A DNA stretch of 64,000 nt from Haloplanus vescus (GCF_900107665.1 NZ_FNQT01000002.1:126286-190285), one strand, 5' to 3'. Shown: positions 16,028 through 26,087, counted from the first letter of the stretch. A program made the numbers and translations. Notes: a model not told the origin generated them from the sequence alone.

Positions 16028-16720
16028 ATGGTTCAGAACGGCACGAAGCGGTCGACCGGCGCACGCAGTCGTCGGGGCTTTCTGCGGACTGTCGGCGGCG
16101 TGACTGTGGGTGCCCTCGCCGCCACGCCCGCCACGGCCCAGAGCGGCGGCGGGACGACGCATACGATTTCGATGCTGACCGAGGGTGGCTCTTACTACTT
16201 CGACCCTATCGGCCTGCACGTCGAACCCGGCGACACCGTCGAGTGGGTCAACGAGAGCGGCCAGCACTCGGCCACGTCCTACACGTCGGACAACCCCCGC
16301 TACGACGGTGACCGTCGCATCCCGTCCGGAGCGGAATCGTGGAATAGCGGCGTCTTCGAGGAGTCGGGGGCGACCTTCTCCTACACGTTCGAGGAGACGG
16401 GCACGTACGACTACTACTGCATTCCCCACCGGACGCTCGGCATGGTCGGCCGCATCGTCTGTGGCTCTCCCGGCGGGCCTGCCGCGGAGAACGAGTTCCC
16501 CGAATCGGACTCGCCGCAAGGCACTATGCCGTCCTCGGAGACCATCGTCGAGGAGGGCAGCCTCGAGTGGCCGTACGTTCCGACGACCGACCACGGCGGC
16601 CCGCCGCTCCTGTTCTGGGGTGGCGTCGGCGCCCTCGGCGCCACGAGCGCCTACCTGTTCACGGTGTACGACCGCGCGTCCGGTCGCTACTCCACGCCCG
16701 ACCTGCCCGGCAACGAGTAA
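16028..16720 (+). CDS. Halocyanin-type blue copper protein with C-terminal membrane anchor
   Basis: 230 residues. A Tat signal (SRRGFLR at 14-20, then a hydrophobic stretch ending ATAQ). A cupredoxin domain (43-145) has copper ligands H80, C131, H134 and M139, the type-1 set. A Pro/Ser-rich linker and a C-terminal TM helix (about 193-213) follow. The protein would sit outside the membrane and carry electrons from the bc complex to a terminal oxidase, as halocyanins do. Halocyanins are more often lipid-anchored at the N-terminus; here the anchor is C-terminal. Confidence 0.92.
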   Translation: MVQNGTKRSTGARSRRGFLRTVGGVTVGALAATPATAQSGGGTTHTISMLTEGGSYYFDPIGLHVEPGDTVEWVNESGQHSATSYTSDNPRYDGDRRIPSGAESWNSGVFEESGATFSYTFEETGTYDYYCIPHRTLGMVGRIVCGSPGGPAAENEFPESDSPQGTMPSSETIVEEGSLEWPYVPTTDHGGPPLLFWGGVGALGATSAYLFTVYDRASGRYSTPDLPGNE

Positions 16721-16847
16721 TCCTGTCGGCTACGTCGATACGGACAGTCGGCATCTCGAACGCCGACCTGCTCGACTCGGCCACACCGACAGCACGAGCC
16801 GCTGACACACCCGAACTCGGTACGTTCTTGTAACTGTATGCACAATT

Positions 16848-17579
16848 GTGGTCGTGGCTTCCGACGCTCCGCTGTCGATACTGCACGTCGACGACGACGG
16901 CTCTTTCGGTGAGTTGGTACAGATATATCTCGAACGGGCGACCGAATTCGACTGTACGGTTCGGTCGGTCACTTCGCCGGACGACGCCCTTGACGTGATT
17001 CGGAGCGACGGCGACGACATCGACTGTGTCGTCAGCGACTACCGCATGCCCGGCACCAACGGCATCGAACTCCTGCGTGCCGTCCGTGAGACACACCCCG
17101 AACTCCCCTTCCTGCTCTTTTCGGGCGAGGAGACGGACGACGTAGCTGCCGAAATCGTCCGCGCGGGCGTGACAGACTACCTCCAGAAGGGATACGGGAC
17201 CGACCAGTACACGACCCTCGTGCGACGTGTAGAACACGCCGTCGGGTCGGAAGGCTGCTTCGACGCGGACGGGTCGCTAGAACTCGACGCCGTGGGTATC
17301 GTCGGCCCGGACGACCGGTTCGACCACGTCGACGCCGGCTACGCCAGCCTCTACGATTACGACGCCGAGGAGGTAGAGGGCAAACACTGGTCTGCCCTCC
17401 ACCCCGACGACGAGGTGGCGCACATCCGCACGCACGTGTTGCCCGTGGTGCGGACGGGCGGCAAGTGGACCGGACAGAGCACGGGTCTGCGCGCCGACGG
17501 GAGCACCTTCACCGAGTCGAAACTGGTGACGACCCTCGACGACGACCGCCTCCTCATCGCGGTGTCGGCGATATCCTAA
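16848..17579 (+). CDS. Response regulator with receiver and PAS domains
   Basis: 243 residues. The receiver (8-130) has the acidic pair D15/D16, phospho-acceptor D64 (VVSDYRMPG) and the conserved Lys of LQKGYG. A PAS domain occupies about 140-240 (VGPDDRFDHVDAGYASLYDYDAEEVEGKHWS). There is no output DNA-binding or kinase domain, common in haloarchaeal receivers. It is followed 57 bp later by a histidine kinase in the same direction; the kinase, however, has its own TATA box. GTG at 16848 is used; GTG at 16854 is an alternative. Confidence 0.87.
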   Translation: MVVASDAPLSILHVDDDGSFGELVQIYLERATEFDCTVRSVTSPDDALDVIRSDGDDIDCVVSDYRMPGTNGIELLRAVRETHPELPFLLFSGEETDDVAAEIVRAGVTDYLQKGYGTDQYTTLVRRVEHAVGSEGCFDADGSLELDAVGIVGPDDRFDHVDAGYASLYDYDAEEVEGKHWSALHPDDEVAHIRTHVLPVVRTGGKWTGQSTGLRADGSTFTESKLVTTLDDDRLLIAVSAIS

Positions 17580-17604
17580 CTCTGAAAGCGACCCACCCCG
17601 ATTA

Positions 17605-17612
17605 TTTATAAT
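17605..17612 (+). promoter_or_regulatory. TATA box of the histidine kinase gene
   Basis: TTTATAAT is centred 28 bp before the GTG at 17637, one of the best TATA boxes in the window. It indicates a leaderless, separately transcribed kinase gene. Confidence 0.65.
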
Positions 17613-17636
17613 TCTGCGCCCGAACCCCGAGACGAC

Positions 17637-19388
17637 GTGACTCGCGTACTGCTCGCTCACCCGTCGCCCGAGACGGCGACACGCCTCGCGACCGCACTCG
17701 GTGACGCCAACCCGACTACGTCGGTCGTCGTCGCGACGGCCGTCGACGAGGCGGTCGACCAGTCGTCGGACGCCGACTGCGTCGTCGTCGCGTTCGACCC
17801 CGTCGACCAGTCCGGCGTCGACCTGCTTCGGGCGCTCCGCACGACCGCCCCCGACGTACCACAGGTCCTCGCCCCCGGCGCCGACGCCGCCGACGCCGAC
17901 TCACTCGCCGACCGCATCGCGGCGTCGACGGCCGTTCCGGCGAGTGACCTCCTCGACGGCGTGCCGGGCATCGGCTGTGTCGTCACGCCAGACGGTGACC
18001 CCGTTCGAGCGAACGCCCGGTGTCGCGAGGTGCTGGGCGACCCGCCCCACGACGTGACCGACCTCGTTCCGGCCGTGGAGCGCGACCATCTACTCGCCGC
18101 GGTGGACGGCGCGGTCGAGGAGGGACAGGTCACGGCACAGATGCCGGCCGCGGCCGACGAGCGACCGCCACACGAGTGGACGCTGACTCGTCTCGACCAA
18201 GTCGTCAGCGTCGTCGGCCTCGACGTGTCCGCGCGCGAGGACTTCGCCGCCGAACTCCGGGACACCGAAGCGGCGCTCGCGGCGCTCTACGATACGCTTT
18301 CGAACCGCGACCTCTCCTTCGAGGCGCGCTTGGAGCGGATTCTCGAACTCGGCTGTGAGCGCCTCGGCGTCGATTACGGCTTCCTCACGCGAATCAACGG
18401 CGACACGCAGCGAATCGTCGCCTCGCGGGGCACGCACCCACTGCTGCAACCGGGCGAAGAGTGCCCGCTCTCGGAAGCCTACTGCCGCAAGGCGATACAG
18501 AGCGACGGCCTCCTCGGCATTCACGACGCCATCGCCGCGGGGTGGGAGTCCGACCCCGCGTACAACACCTTCGGCCTCGGCTGTTATCTCGGCGGCAAAA
18601 TCGTCGCCGACGACCACCTCTACGGCACGCTCTGTTTCGCGGACGACGACCCGCGCGGCATGACGTTCACCGACTCCGAGCGGACGTTCGTCGAACTGCT
18701 GACGCGGTGGGTGAGCTACGAACTCGAAGAGCGGATGGCCCGGGAGGACTTGGAGCGCCAGAACGACCGCCTCGCGGAGTTCGCGAGCATCGTTTCCCAC
18801 GACATCCGCAATCCGCTGAACGTCGCGAAAGGGAAGTTACAGGTCGCCCAAGAGACGGACGACCCGACGCATCTCGACGAGGTGGCGGACGCCCTCGACC
18901 GGATGGAGCAGCTGGTCACCGGGTTGCTCGACCTCGCCAAACAGGGGTCGGTCATCGAATCCGTCGAGGAGGTACGGTTGAGCGACGTGGTTGAGGACGC
19001 GTGGGCGAACGTGGCGACTGACGGCGCGACCCTGACCGTCGACGACGACGGCCTCGTCGAGGCTGACCCCGGGCGATTCCTGCAGTTGCTGGAGAATCTC
19101 ATTCGTAATAGTATCGAACACTGCGCCACGCCCGACACCCTTACCGTCCACGTCGGCGTCCTTACCAACGGCTTCTACGTCGCCGACACCGGTCCCGGCA
19201 TCGACCCGGAGGAACGCGAAGCCATCTTCGAACGCGGCCACACCACCGGCGGTGGCTCCGGCCTCGGGTTGACTATCGTCCGCGCCGTCGCCGACGCGCA
19301 CGGCTGGACCATCGACGTGACCAACGCCGCCGACGGCGGCGCCCGCTTCGAGTTCTCTGGCGTCGAACGCCCTGCCGACCCCGAGTAG
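17637..19388 (+). CDS. Sensor histidine kinase with pseudo-receiver, PAS-like and GAF domains
   Basis: 583 residues, soluble (no TM helix). Residues 1-100 align with a receiver but the acidic pocket is lost and the phospho-acceptor position reads A (VVVAFDPVDQSG), so it cannot be phosphorylated normally. PAS-like region about 105-200, GAF about 215-355, HisKA H-box SHDIRNPL (H near residue 387), then HATPase_c with N-box ENLIRNS and G-boxes TGPGID and GGGSGLGL. Cytoplasmic sensing of an unknown signal; the phospho-receiver at 16848 is the obvious candidate partner. Confidence 0.9.
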   Translation: MTRVLLAHPSPETATRLATALGDANPTTSVVVATAVDEAVDQSSDADCVVVAFDPVDQSGVDLLRALRTTAPDVPQVLAPGADAADADSLADRIAASTAVPASDLLDGVPGIGCVVTPDGDPVRANARCREVLGDPPHDVTDLVPAVERDHLLAAVDGAVEEGQVTAQMPAAADERPPHEWTLTRLDQVVSVVGLDVSAREDFAAELRDTEAALAALYDTLSNRDLSFEARLERILELGCERLGVDYGFLTRINGDTQRIVASRGTHPLLQPGEECPLSEAYCRKAIQSDGLLGIHDAIAAGWESDPAYNTFGLGCYLGGKIVADDHLYGTLCFADDDPRGMTFTDSERTFVELLTRWVSYELEERMAREDLERQNDRLAEFASIVSHDIRNPLNVAKGKLQVAQETDDPTHLDEVADALDRMEQLVTGLLDLAKQGSVIESVEEVRLSDVVEDAWANVATDGATLTVDDDGLVEADPGRFLQLLENLIRNSIEHCATPDTLTVHVGVLTNGFYVADTGPGIDPEEREAIFERGHTTGGGSGLGLTIVRAVADAHGWTIDVTNAADGGARFEFSGVERPADPE

Positions 19389-19516
19389 AACAGGAACGTT
19401 TATGATAGATGGGCCGTTCGTATCTGGTAATGCGCTCTCACGTCGTACCTGTACGCGACTAATCCTTCTCCACTGACAGGTATCGACGTTCAACCGATTT
19501 CGCCGCCATCTCGCGC

Positions 19517-19711
19517 ATGAGTACGCCTCACCCGACACACACCCAGACCGACCGCACCGCTACCGAACCGACGCTCACCGACGGCCGCTGGCGCGCCGAC
19601 CCGCCAGCTGCTCCCGACTCTGCCGTCCACGACGCGCCGCGACAGTTCTCACTCTCGACGCAACGCCTCTACAACCTCATCGACGACGAAAATCGCGCGA
19701 TGCTCGACTAG
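19517..19711 (+). CDS. Small hypothetical protein
   Basis: 64 residues, ATG start. The N-terminal half is Thr/Pro-rich and probably disordered; the C-terminal segment ([23 protein letters not shown]) looks like a folded amphipathic helix. The stop forms CTAG with the thrS stop on the other strand, the arrangement seen at other genuine gene ends here. No function can be suggested. Confidence 0.55.
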   Translation: MSTPHPTHTQTDRTATEPTLTDGRWRADPPAAPDSAVHDAPRQFSLSTQRLYNLIDDENRAMLD

Positions 19712-21630
19712 TCCAGGAAGTCCGGTTCGATTCGCTTCTCGTCGCGTTCCGCCTGGACGTGGGCGACGAACGACTCCATGTCGACGTCTTTCTGCTCGCG
19801 TTCTTTCCGGTCACGCACCGAGACGGTGCCGCTCTCCTCCTCGTCGTCGCCGACGATGAGCATGTACGGCACGCGGTCGCTGTGTGCCTGCTGAATCTTT
19901 CGCCCGACGGTCCACGAGCGGTCTTCGACTTCGACGCGGAAGCCGTCGAGTTCGTTCTTGAGGCGGTGGGCGTAGCCCAAGTTGTCGTCGCTGACGGGGA
20001 GGATGCGCACCTGTTCGGGTGCCAGCCAGAGCGGGAACTTCCCGTTGAAGTGCTCGATGAGCACCATCAGGAATCGCTCGTAGCTTCCGTAGAGCGCGCG
20101 GTGGAGCATGACTGGGCGGTGGTCCTCGTTGTCCTCGCCGGTGTAGGTGAGGTCGAACCGCTCGGGCATGTTGAAGTCGAGTTGGACGGTCGGGCCGTCC
20201 CACTTTCGCCCGAGGGCGTCCTCGAACGCGAAGTCGATTTTCGGGCCGTAGAAGGCGCCGTCACCCGACTCAACGTCGTAGTCGATGCTCTGGGAGTCGA
20301 GGACCGAACGCAGCTGCGATTCGGCGCGCTCCCAGATTTCGTCGCTCCCGACCGATTTCTCCGGCCGAGTCGCGAGCGCGACTTCCGCGTCGAGGTCGAA
20401 CGTCTCGAAGACGCGGAAGATGTTGTCGATGACGAGGGTCACCTCCGACTCGATTTGGTCCGGGCGGACGAACACGTGGCCGTCGTCGATGGTGAACGAC
20501 CAGACCCGGGAGAGCCCCGAGAGTTCGCCACGCTGTTCCTTGCGGTACACCTTGCCGTCTTCGAAGTAACGGACGGGAAGGTCGCGGTAACTCCACGAGG
20601 ACTGGTCGAAGATGGTCGCGTGGCCCGGGCAGTTCATCGGCTTCAGGCCGTACTCCTCGTCGTTGACGTCGAGGAGGAACATGTCGTCGACGTAGTTCTC
20701 GTAGTGGCCCGACTTCTTCCACAGTTCCGTCCGGAAGAGGTGTGGCGTCTCGACGGGGTCGTAGCCCGCGTCGAGGTTCATCTGCCGCGCGAAGTCCGAG
20801 AGTTCGTCGAGGACGCGCTTCCCGTTGGGGTGATAGAGCGGCAGGCCCGGGCCAGTCGTCTCGTCGATGGAGAACAGGTCGAGCTCCCGGCCGAGCTTTC
20901 GGTGGTCGCGCTCTTGGGCCTCGCGGCGGCGTTCGAGATAGTCCTCCATGTCCGACTCGTCGGCGAAGGCCGTGCCGTAGACTCGCGTCAGCGTGTCGTT
21001 GTCCTCGTCGCCCCGCCAGTACGCCGACGAGATGTTGAGGAGGGTGAAGGCGCCGATTTCGCCCGTGGAGTCGACGTGCGGTCCCTGACAGAGGTCCTCG
21101 AAGTCGCCCTGCTGGTAGAGGGAGACGGGGTCTTCGCCCGCCGCCTCCGTCTCGAGGATGTCCCGTTTGTACGGGTTGTCGTCGTACTGCGCTTTCACCT
21201 CGTCGCGCGAGCGTTCGACGCGTTCGATGTCGAGGTCGGACGCGATGATGTCCTCGGCCTCGGCCTCGATATCCTCGAGGTCCTCGCTGTCGAGGTCGAC
21301 GTTCGCCACGTCGTAGTAGAAGCCGTCGTCGGTCGGCGGGCCGATGGCGAGGTTGGCGTCGGGGTACAGTCGCTGGAGCGCCTGTGCGAAGACGTGGGCC
21401 GCCGAGTGGCGCAACACGCGCAGGTACTCGTCGCTGTCTTCGGTGACGATGACGAGTTCCACGTCGTCGTGAAGCGGCGTGACCTTGGCCACGAGGTCGC
21501 CGTCGACGACGCCCGCCACCGTGTCGCGACCGAGACCGGGACCGATCTCGAAGGCGACGTCCTCGACCGTCGACCCCTCCTCGACGGTGAGTTCAGAGCC
21601 GTCAGGAAGCGTCACTACGATTTCGCTCAT
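19708..21630 (-). CDS. thrS: Threonyl-tRNA synthetase, bacterial type
   Basis: 640 residues. TGS domain (1-62), then the bacterial-type editing domain (SAD) with HSAAH and [13 protein letters not shown], and the class II core with MNCPGH (zinc Cys), [11 protein letters not shown] and [12 protein letters not shown], plus the anticodon-binding domain at the C-terminus ([12 protein letters not shown]). Charges tRNA-Thr and hydrolyses Ser-tRNA-Thr. Many archaea instead carry an N-terminal DTD-like editing domain, so this is the bacterial architecture. The start at 21630 has AATAATA 27 bp upstream. Confidence 0.97.
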   Translation of the reverse strand: MSEIVVTLPDGSELTVEEGSTVEDVAFEIGPGLGRDTVAGVVDGDLVAKVTPLHDDVELVIVTEDSDEYLRVLRHSAAHVFAQALQRLYPDANLAIGPPTDDGFYYDVANVDLDSEDLEDIEAEAEDIIASDLDIERVERSRDEVKAQYDDNPYKRDILETEAAGEDPVSLYQQGDFEDLCQGPHVDSTGEIGAFTLLNISSAYWRGDEDNDTLTRVYGTAFADESDMEDYLERRREAQERDHRKLGRELDLFSIDETTGPGLPLYHPNGKRVLDELSDFARQMNLDAGYDPVETPHLFRTELWKKSGHYENYVDDMFLLDVNDEEYGLKPMNCPGHATIFDQSSWSYRDLPVRYFEDGKVYRKEQRGELSGLSRVWSFTIDDGHVFVRPDQIESEVTLVIDNIFRVFETFDLDAEVALATRPEKSVGSDEIWERAESQLRSVLDSQSIDYDVESGDGAFYGPKIDFAFEDALGRKWDGPTVQLDFNMPERFDLTYTGEDNEDHRPVMLHRALYGSYERFLMVLIEHFNGKFPLWLAPEQVRILPVSDDNLGYAHRLKNELDGFRVEVEDRSWTVGRKIQQAHSDRVPYMLIVGDDEEESGTVSVRDRKEREQKDVDMESFVAHVQAERDEKRIEPDFLD

Positions 21631-21653
21631 ATCGGTCGAAGTCGGACGAACGG

Positions 21654-21660
21654 AATAATA
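21654..21660 (-). promoter_or_regulatory. TATA-like box of thrS
   Basis: TATTATT on the minus strand is centred about 27 bp upstream of the ATG at 21630, consistent with leaderless transcription and with excluding the longer in-frame extension. Confidence 0.55.
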
Positions 21661-21738
21661 CTGTCGAACAGGAGGCGTGTGTCGGGTTCGTACCGCCCCC
21701 TGCGTAAGGTATGTCTCCCTCCCGCCCCCACGGACGCC

Positions 21739-23163
21739 GTGTCGCGCGCTCGCCCCCTCGGCCGTCGCCACGTCGTCGCCGTCGCTCTCGGTCTACCGCT
21801 GGGAGCGGGCGTGTTCGCCCTGCCACGCGGCGTCGAGAACCTCGGCGGCCCGGCCACACCTATCGCCTACCTCGTCGGGACGCTCGCCCTCTCGGCCGTC
21901 GCGACGGCCTACGCCGTCTACCTCTCCTCGCCGCTCGCGACCCGTGACGGACTCCTCTATCTCGCCGTCTCTCGGACGTGGGGGTCGCGACGCCTCGGCT
22001 TCCTCGTCGCGTGGCCGGCCGTGGGCGCGTACGCCGCTATCCTCGCCGCCCTCGTCGCGGCGCTCGGGCGGTCGTTCGCCGGCGTGTCGCCGCTCTCGCC
22101 GACCGTCGCCGCCCTCACCGTCCTCGTCGCTGTCGTCGTCGTTCACGCCCTCGGCCCCGCCGTCGCGGCGCGCTGTCAGCTCTTGGTGACCGGCCCGCTC
22201 CTCCTCGCACTCCTCGTGATGGCCGCCGTCGGACTGACCGCCGTCGCCCCCGACAACTTCGCCCCACTGTTCCCGACGCCGACGCTCCGCACGAACCCGC
22301 TCGGCGCCATCCGAACGACCACCGTCGCGACCCTCTTCGGCTTCGTTGGCTTCGAGGCCGGGGCCGCGCTCTCGCCGGCCGTCCGCGACCCGCGGCGGAC
22401 CACACCCCGCGCCCTCCTCGTCGGCGCGGTGGTCGCCGGCCTCGTCGCCGCCGTCGCCGCCACCGTCGCCCTCGGCGTCATCCCGTGGACGCGATTGGTG
22501 TTCGCGACGGCGCCGTTCGCCGACGCGGCCGCGAGTGGACTCGGCGTCCAGACGGCGACGCTCCTCGGCCCGGGCACCCTCGTCGCCACCTTCGGGGCCG
22601 CGCTGGCGACGGCGTGGCTCCCGACGCGGACGCTCCGTGGCCTCGCCGAGACGGTTCCGGGGCTCGACCGCGAGACGCCGCCGGGCGTTCCCGACCCCGC
22701 GCTCGCCGTGACGGGCGCCCTCGCGGGCGCCGTCGTCGCTCTCGACGCCGTTGGACCGGCGCTCTATCTCGCGCTTCCGGGCGTCTTCATCGGGTACGCG
22801 GCGCTCTCCCTGTCGGTCGCCGTCCTCCCCTCTCTCCGCCCGGCGCTGTCCAGTCGATGTCGACTCTCCCTTCCGCCCGCGGCCCTCGCGGGCGTCGGCC
22901 TCCTCGGTGCGCTCGTCGCCGGCAGCGTCCTCGCGGCGACGCTCACCCGCGACCCGGCCACGTCGCTCGGATACACGCGTTTCGCTCCCGCGCTGGCCGT
23001 CGTCGACGGCGCGGTCCTCGTGCGTGACCCCCTGTCGTCGGTGGTGCCCGCCCTCCTCCTGTGGGAACTCGCCGGTGTCGTCGTCCTCGCCGTTGCCGCC
23101 GACTACCGCGCCGACCGCGGGGTCGAACGCCCGCCCCTCGATACGGCTTACGAGGACGAGTAA
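21739..23163 (+). CDS. APC-superfamily amino acid permease
   Basis: 474 residues, probable GTG start ([18 protein letters not shown]); no ATG is available in this frame near the start. About 11-12 TM helices; TM1 has the unwound glycine motif [12 protein letters not shown] typical of APC transporters, and [27 protein letters not shown] matches the TM6 to cytoplasmic loop region. The family imports amino acids or amines by proton or sodium coupling; the substrate cannot be read. Divergent from thrS, with promoters in a 108-bp gap. Confidence 0.85.
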   Translation: MSRARPLGRRHVVAVALGLPLGAGVFALPRGVENLGGPATPIAYLVGTLALSAVATAYAVYLSSPLATRDGLLYLAVSRTWGSRRLGFLVAWPAVGAYAAILAALVAALGRSFAGVSPLSPTVAALTVLVAVVVVHALGPAVAARCQLLVTGPLLLALLVMAAVGLTAVAPDNFAPLFPTPTLRTNPLGAIRTTTVATLFGFVGFEAGAALSPAVRDPRRTTPRALLVGAVVAGLVAAVAATVALGVIPWTRLVFATAPFADAAASGLGVQTATLLGPGTLVATFGAALATAWLPTRTLRGLAETVPGLDRETPPGVPDPALAVTGALAGAVVALDAVGPALYLALPGVFIGYAALSLSVAVLPSLRPALSSRCRLSLPPAALAGVGLLGALVAGSVLAATLTRDPATSLGYTRFAPALAVVDGAVLVRDPLSSVVPALLLWELAGVVVLAVAADYRADRGVERPPLDTAYEDE

Positions 23164-23201
23164 AGCGAAACCGGGAAGCCCCGCGCCGCCAACGCCGTGG
23201 C

Positions 23202-24113
23202 ATGGAACGCGGCGCCATCCCCCTCGCCGATATCGGCCCGTTCGACCTGCAGGCGACCGTCGAGAGCGGGCAGAGCTACCTCTGGGACCGGGCGGACGGA
23301 GGGATGTACGACCAGACCGACGCCCACGGCGGCGACGCGTGGTACGAGACGGTCGTGCCACCCATCGAGGGCGTGGGCAACGACCGCGCCGTCGTCCGCG
23401 TGCGCCAGACCGACGACCGACTGGAGTGGGAGTCGACCACCGACGCCGTTCCGCTCTTGACCCACCTCCTGCGCTTGGATGACGACTTGGACGCCATCCT
23501 CGCGGCGACGCCCGACGACCCGCTCTTGGACCGCGCGTACGACGCCTACCGCGGCATGCGACTGGTCCGGGACCCACCTTTCCCCTGTCTCGTCTCCTTC
23601 ATCTGCTCGGCTCAGATGCGCGTCTCGCGCATCCACCGGATGCAACGTGCACTCGCGCGGACGTACGGCGACGAACTCGTCGTCGACGGGGAGACGTACC
23701 ACGCCTTCCCGACGCCGAGCCAACTCGCGGCGCCCAGCGAGGGCGCCCTCCGCGACCTGAAACTCGGGTATCGCGCGCCCTACGTCCAGCGCACGGCGTC
23801 GATGGTCGCCGGGGGCGAGGCCACGCCGGAGGACGCTCGCGGCCGCGACTACGAGGACGCGCGGACGTATCTCACGCAGTTCGTGGGCGTGGGGGAGAAG
23901 GTGGCCGACTGCGTCCTCTTGTTCTCGCTCGACTATCTCGAAGCGGTGCCGCTCGATACGTGGATTCGCTCGGCTATCGCCGACCACTACCCCGACTGCG
24001 ACCGGGGGTCGTACGCCGACACCTCGCGAGCGATTCGCGAACGCCTCGGCGGCGCGTACGCCGGCTACGCCCAGACGTATCTGTTCTACTACCTCCGCGC
24101 TGGCGGGGAGTGA
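23202..24113 (+). CDS. 8-oxoguanine DNA glycosylase (Ogg1-type, HhH-GPD)
   Basis: 303 residues. N-terminal TBP-like domain (FDLQATVESGQSYLWDR), then the HhH-GPD core. The hairpin GVGEKVADCVLLF provides the Schiff-base lysine (near residue 232) and VPLDTWIRSA the catalytic aspartate (near 250), the arrangement of eukaryotic OGG1 and archaeal Ogg2-like enzymes. It excises 8-oxoguanine paired with C and nicks the strand. The start at 23202 is 39 bp after the permease stop. Three bases separate it from arsC on the other strand. Confidence 0.88.
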   Translation: MERGAIPLADIGPFDLQATVESGQSYLWDRADGGMYDQTDAHGGDAWYETVVPPIEGVGNDRAVVRVRQTDDRLEWESTTDAVPLLTHLLRLDDDLDAILAATPDDPLLDRAYDAYRGMRLVRDPPFPCLVSFICSAQMRVSRIHRMQRALARTYGDELVVDGETYHAFPTPSQLAAPSEGALRDLKLGYRAPYVQRTASMVAGGEATPEDARGRDYEDARTYLTQFVGVGEKVADCVLLFSLDYLEAVPLDTWIRSAIADHYPDCDRGSYADTSRAIRERLGGAYAGYAQTYLFYYLRAGGE

Positions 24114-24116
24114 CGC

Positions 24117-24533
24117 TTACGCCGATTCGATGTCGTCGAAGAGGGCGACGACGCGTCGCTCCACCTCGTCTCGAATCTCGCGGACGCGCTCCGGGTCCGA
24201 GCCGTCCGGGTCGTCGAGCGCCCAGTCGCGGACGACGGTATCGACATCGCCGAGGTCGAGGGTGGAACACCCCATCGTGGCGACGTGGTCACAGGACCGG
24301 AGTTCGTCGTCGGTGATTTCGCGCGGCGTCCGCCCCGAGATGTCGACCCCTATCTCGCGCATCGCGTCGACGACCACGTCGTGGACGTGGTCGGCGGGGT
24401 GGGTGCCGCCGGTCAGGATTTCGACGTCGAGGCCGCGACGCTCGCGTTCGCGTTCGGCGAAGGCAGTCGCCATCTGCGAGCGGCCGGCGTTCTGTACGCA
24501 GACGAATCCGAGTCGGGTGGGTGACTCTGTCAT
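24117..24533 (-). CDS. arsC: Arsenate reductase / low-molecular-weight phosphatase family
   Basis: 138 residues with the LMW-PTPase P-loop CVQNAGRS (nucleophile C12, R18) and the general-acid loop near DWALDDPDGSD. Third gene of arsR-acr3-arsC, with a 2-bp gap after acr3. In ars operons this family reduces As(V) to As(III) using a thiol system; the exact reductant in haloarchaea is not evident. A protein-tyrosine-phosphatase role is possible but context favours arsenate. Confidence 0.88.
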   Translation of the reverse strand: MTESPTRLGFVCVQNAGRSQMATAFAERERERRGLDVEILTGGTHPADHVHDVVVDAMREIGVDISGRTPREITDDELRSCDHVATMGCSTLDLGDVDTVVRDWALDDPDGSDPERVREIRDEVERRVVALFDDIESA

Positions 24534-24535
24534 GG

Positions 24536-25675
24536 TCAGTCGGAGGTGGTGGTCGGTTGGTCGTCGGTTCGGCCACGCCAGTCGAATCGGCGCTGGAAGT
24601 AGAGCGCGACGTTGACCAGCGCGAGTAGGACGGGCACCTCGATAAGCGGGCCGACGACGGTGGTGAACGCGACGCCGGAGCCGACGCCGAACACCGCGAC
24701 GGCGACGGCGATGGCGAGCTCGAAGTTGTTCGAGGCGGCCGTGAAGCCGATGGCGGTGGTCGTCGAGTAGTCCGCGCCGATGCTTCGCCCCATGCCGAAG
24801 CTCACGAGGAACATCACGACGAAGTAAATCGTGAGCGGAACGGCGATGAGGAGCACGTCACCGGGTGACGCGACGATGGCGCCACCCTGCGTCGCGAACA
24901 TGACGATGACGGTAAAGAGGAGGGCGACGAGCGTCAGCGGGTCGATTCGGGGGACGAACTCCTCGTCGTACCACGTCTCCCCCTTCACTCGCGTGCCGAC
25001 GTAGCGCGTGAGAATCCCGGCCGCGAAGGGGATTCCGAGGAAGATGGCGATGGCGCGGAACACCTGCATCGGCGTCACGTCGAAGGTGGTGACGCCGGCG
25101 ACCAGTGATTCGAGACCGAGTAGCGGCGGGATGACGAGGCCGAACAGCCAGACGTAGACGCCGTAGGTGACGATTTGAAAGATGCTGTTGAACGCCACCA
25201 GCCCGGTGACGTACTCCGTCGACCCCTCGGCGAGTTCGTTCCAGACGAGCACCATCGCGATACACCGGGCCATGCCGATGAACACGAGGCCGAGGAAGTA
25301 TTCGGGCCGCGCGGGCAGGCCGGGGACGACGCCGCCGAAGAAGACGACGGCGAGGCCGAACATGAGCGTCGGGCCGATGAGCCAATTCTGGACGAGGCTC
25401 AGGCTGAGGACGCGCCAGTTCCGAAAGACCGTCCACAGTCGCGAGTAATCTGCCTTCGCCAGCGGCGGGTACATCATCACGATGAGGCCGAGTTCGACGA
25501 GATGGAGGTTCCCGATTGGCTCCGTCACCGACGGCACGGCGTACCCCACGCCGACGCCGACGGCCATCGCGCCGAGAATCCAGACGGTGAGGTACTTGTC
25601 CAGGACGTCCATCCCCCGCGGGTCGCCACAGCTCGCACAGTCGCAGTTCGGGCCGTGCTCGTGGGCGTTACTCAT
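24536..25675 (-). CDS. acr3: Arsenite efflux transporter, Acr3 family
   Basis: 379 residues, about 10 TM helices. The N-terminus carries a Cys/His-rich tail (HEHGPNCDCASCG) that could bind metal. The family-conserved cysteine lies in MARCIAMVLVWNELAEG, and the broken-helix segment TAIGFTAASNNFELAIAVAV near residue 310 is diagnostic. Exports As(OH)3 driven by the membrane potential or proton gradient. Overlaps arsR by 8 bp, so the two are coupled. Confidence 0.95.
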   Translation of the reverse strand: MSNAHEHGPNCDCASCGDPRGMDVLDKYLTVWILGAMAVGVGVGYAVPSVTEPIGNLHLVELGLIVMMYPPLAKADYSRLWTVFRNWRVLSLSLVQNWLIGPTLMFGLAVVFFGGVVPGLPARPEYFLGLVFIGMARCIAMVLVWNELAEGSTEYVTGLVAFNSIFQIVTYGVYVWLFGLVIPPLLGLESLVAGVTTFDVTPMQVFRAIAIFLGIPFAAGILTRYVGTRVKGETWYDEEFVPRIDPLTLVALLFTVIVMFATQGGAIVASPGDVLLIAVPLTIYFVVMFLVSFGMGRSIGADYSTTTAIGFTAASNNFELAIAVAVAVFGVGSGVAFTTVVGPLIEVPVLLALVNVALYFQRRFDWRGRTDDQPTTTSD

Positions 25676-26063
25676 CGACGCTTCCCTCCAGCACCGTCAC
25701 GAGCGCGACGGCGCGGTTCGTCGCGCGGTACTTCTTCCAGCGGCCGTCCTTCCGGCTCTCGACCAGTCCCGCCTCGACGAGCGTCGAGAGCGCGTGACTC
25801 AGGCCGCTCTCGCTCACGTCGACTACGGCGTGTAACTCACAGACACAGAGCTCCTCGCCGGCGGCGACGAGCGCTCGCGCGAGCGTGTAGCGCGTTTCGC
25901 TCGCGAGCGCCGAGAGCACGTCGAGTTCGGCCCGCGCCTGTGCCGTCCCCAGCGTCGCTTCGAGCGTACCGAGTTCGTCGAGTCGCTGCTCGACGTCTTC
26001 GGCCCGACACTCGCCGAGTTCGTCGTCGAGATACCGCCGGAGTCGTTCCGTCCCTTGACTCAT
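25668..26063 (-). CDS. arsR: ArsR-family metal(loid)-responsive repressor
   Basis: 131 residues. An N-terminal helical extension of about 40 residues, then a winged helix with the ArsR metal-site motif ELCVCEL (two Cys at the start of helix 3) and recognition helix SESGLSHALSTLVEAGLV. It would repress its own operon until As(III) or Sb(III) binds the cysteines. Upstream at 26072-26087 are two GTTCA direct repeats one helical turn apart. Confidence 0.93.
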   Translation of the reverse strand: MSQGTERLRRYLDDELGECRAEDVEQRLDELGTLEATLGTAQARAELDVLSALASETRYTLARALVAAGEELCVCELHAVVDVSESGLSHALSTLVEAGLVESRKDGRWKKYRATNRAVALVTVLEGSVDE

Positions 26064-26071
26064 GGAAATCA

Positions 26072-26087
26072 GTTCAGTATCTGTTCA
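26072..26087 (-). promoter_or_regulatory. Candidate ArsR operator
   Basis: GTTCA repeats at 26072-26076 and 26083-26087 are spaced 11 bp, 9-24 bp upstream of the arsR ATG, where a repressor would block a leaderless promoter. Confidence 0.35.

Noticed and set aside
19759-21738. Long plus-strand upstream extension of the APC permease
   Set aside because: It is the antisense of thrS; the transporter homology begins only at about 21739.
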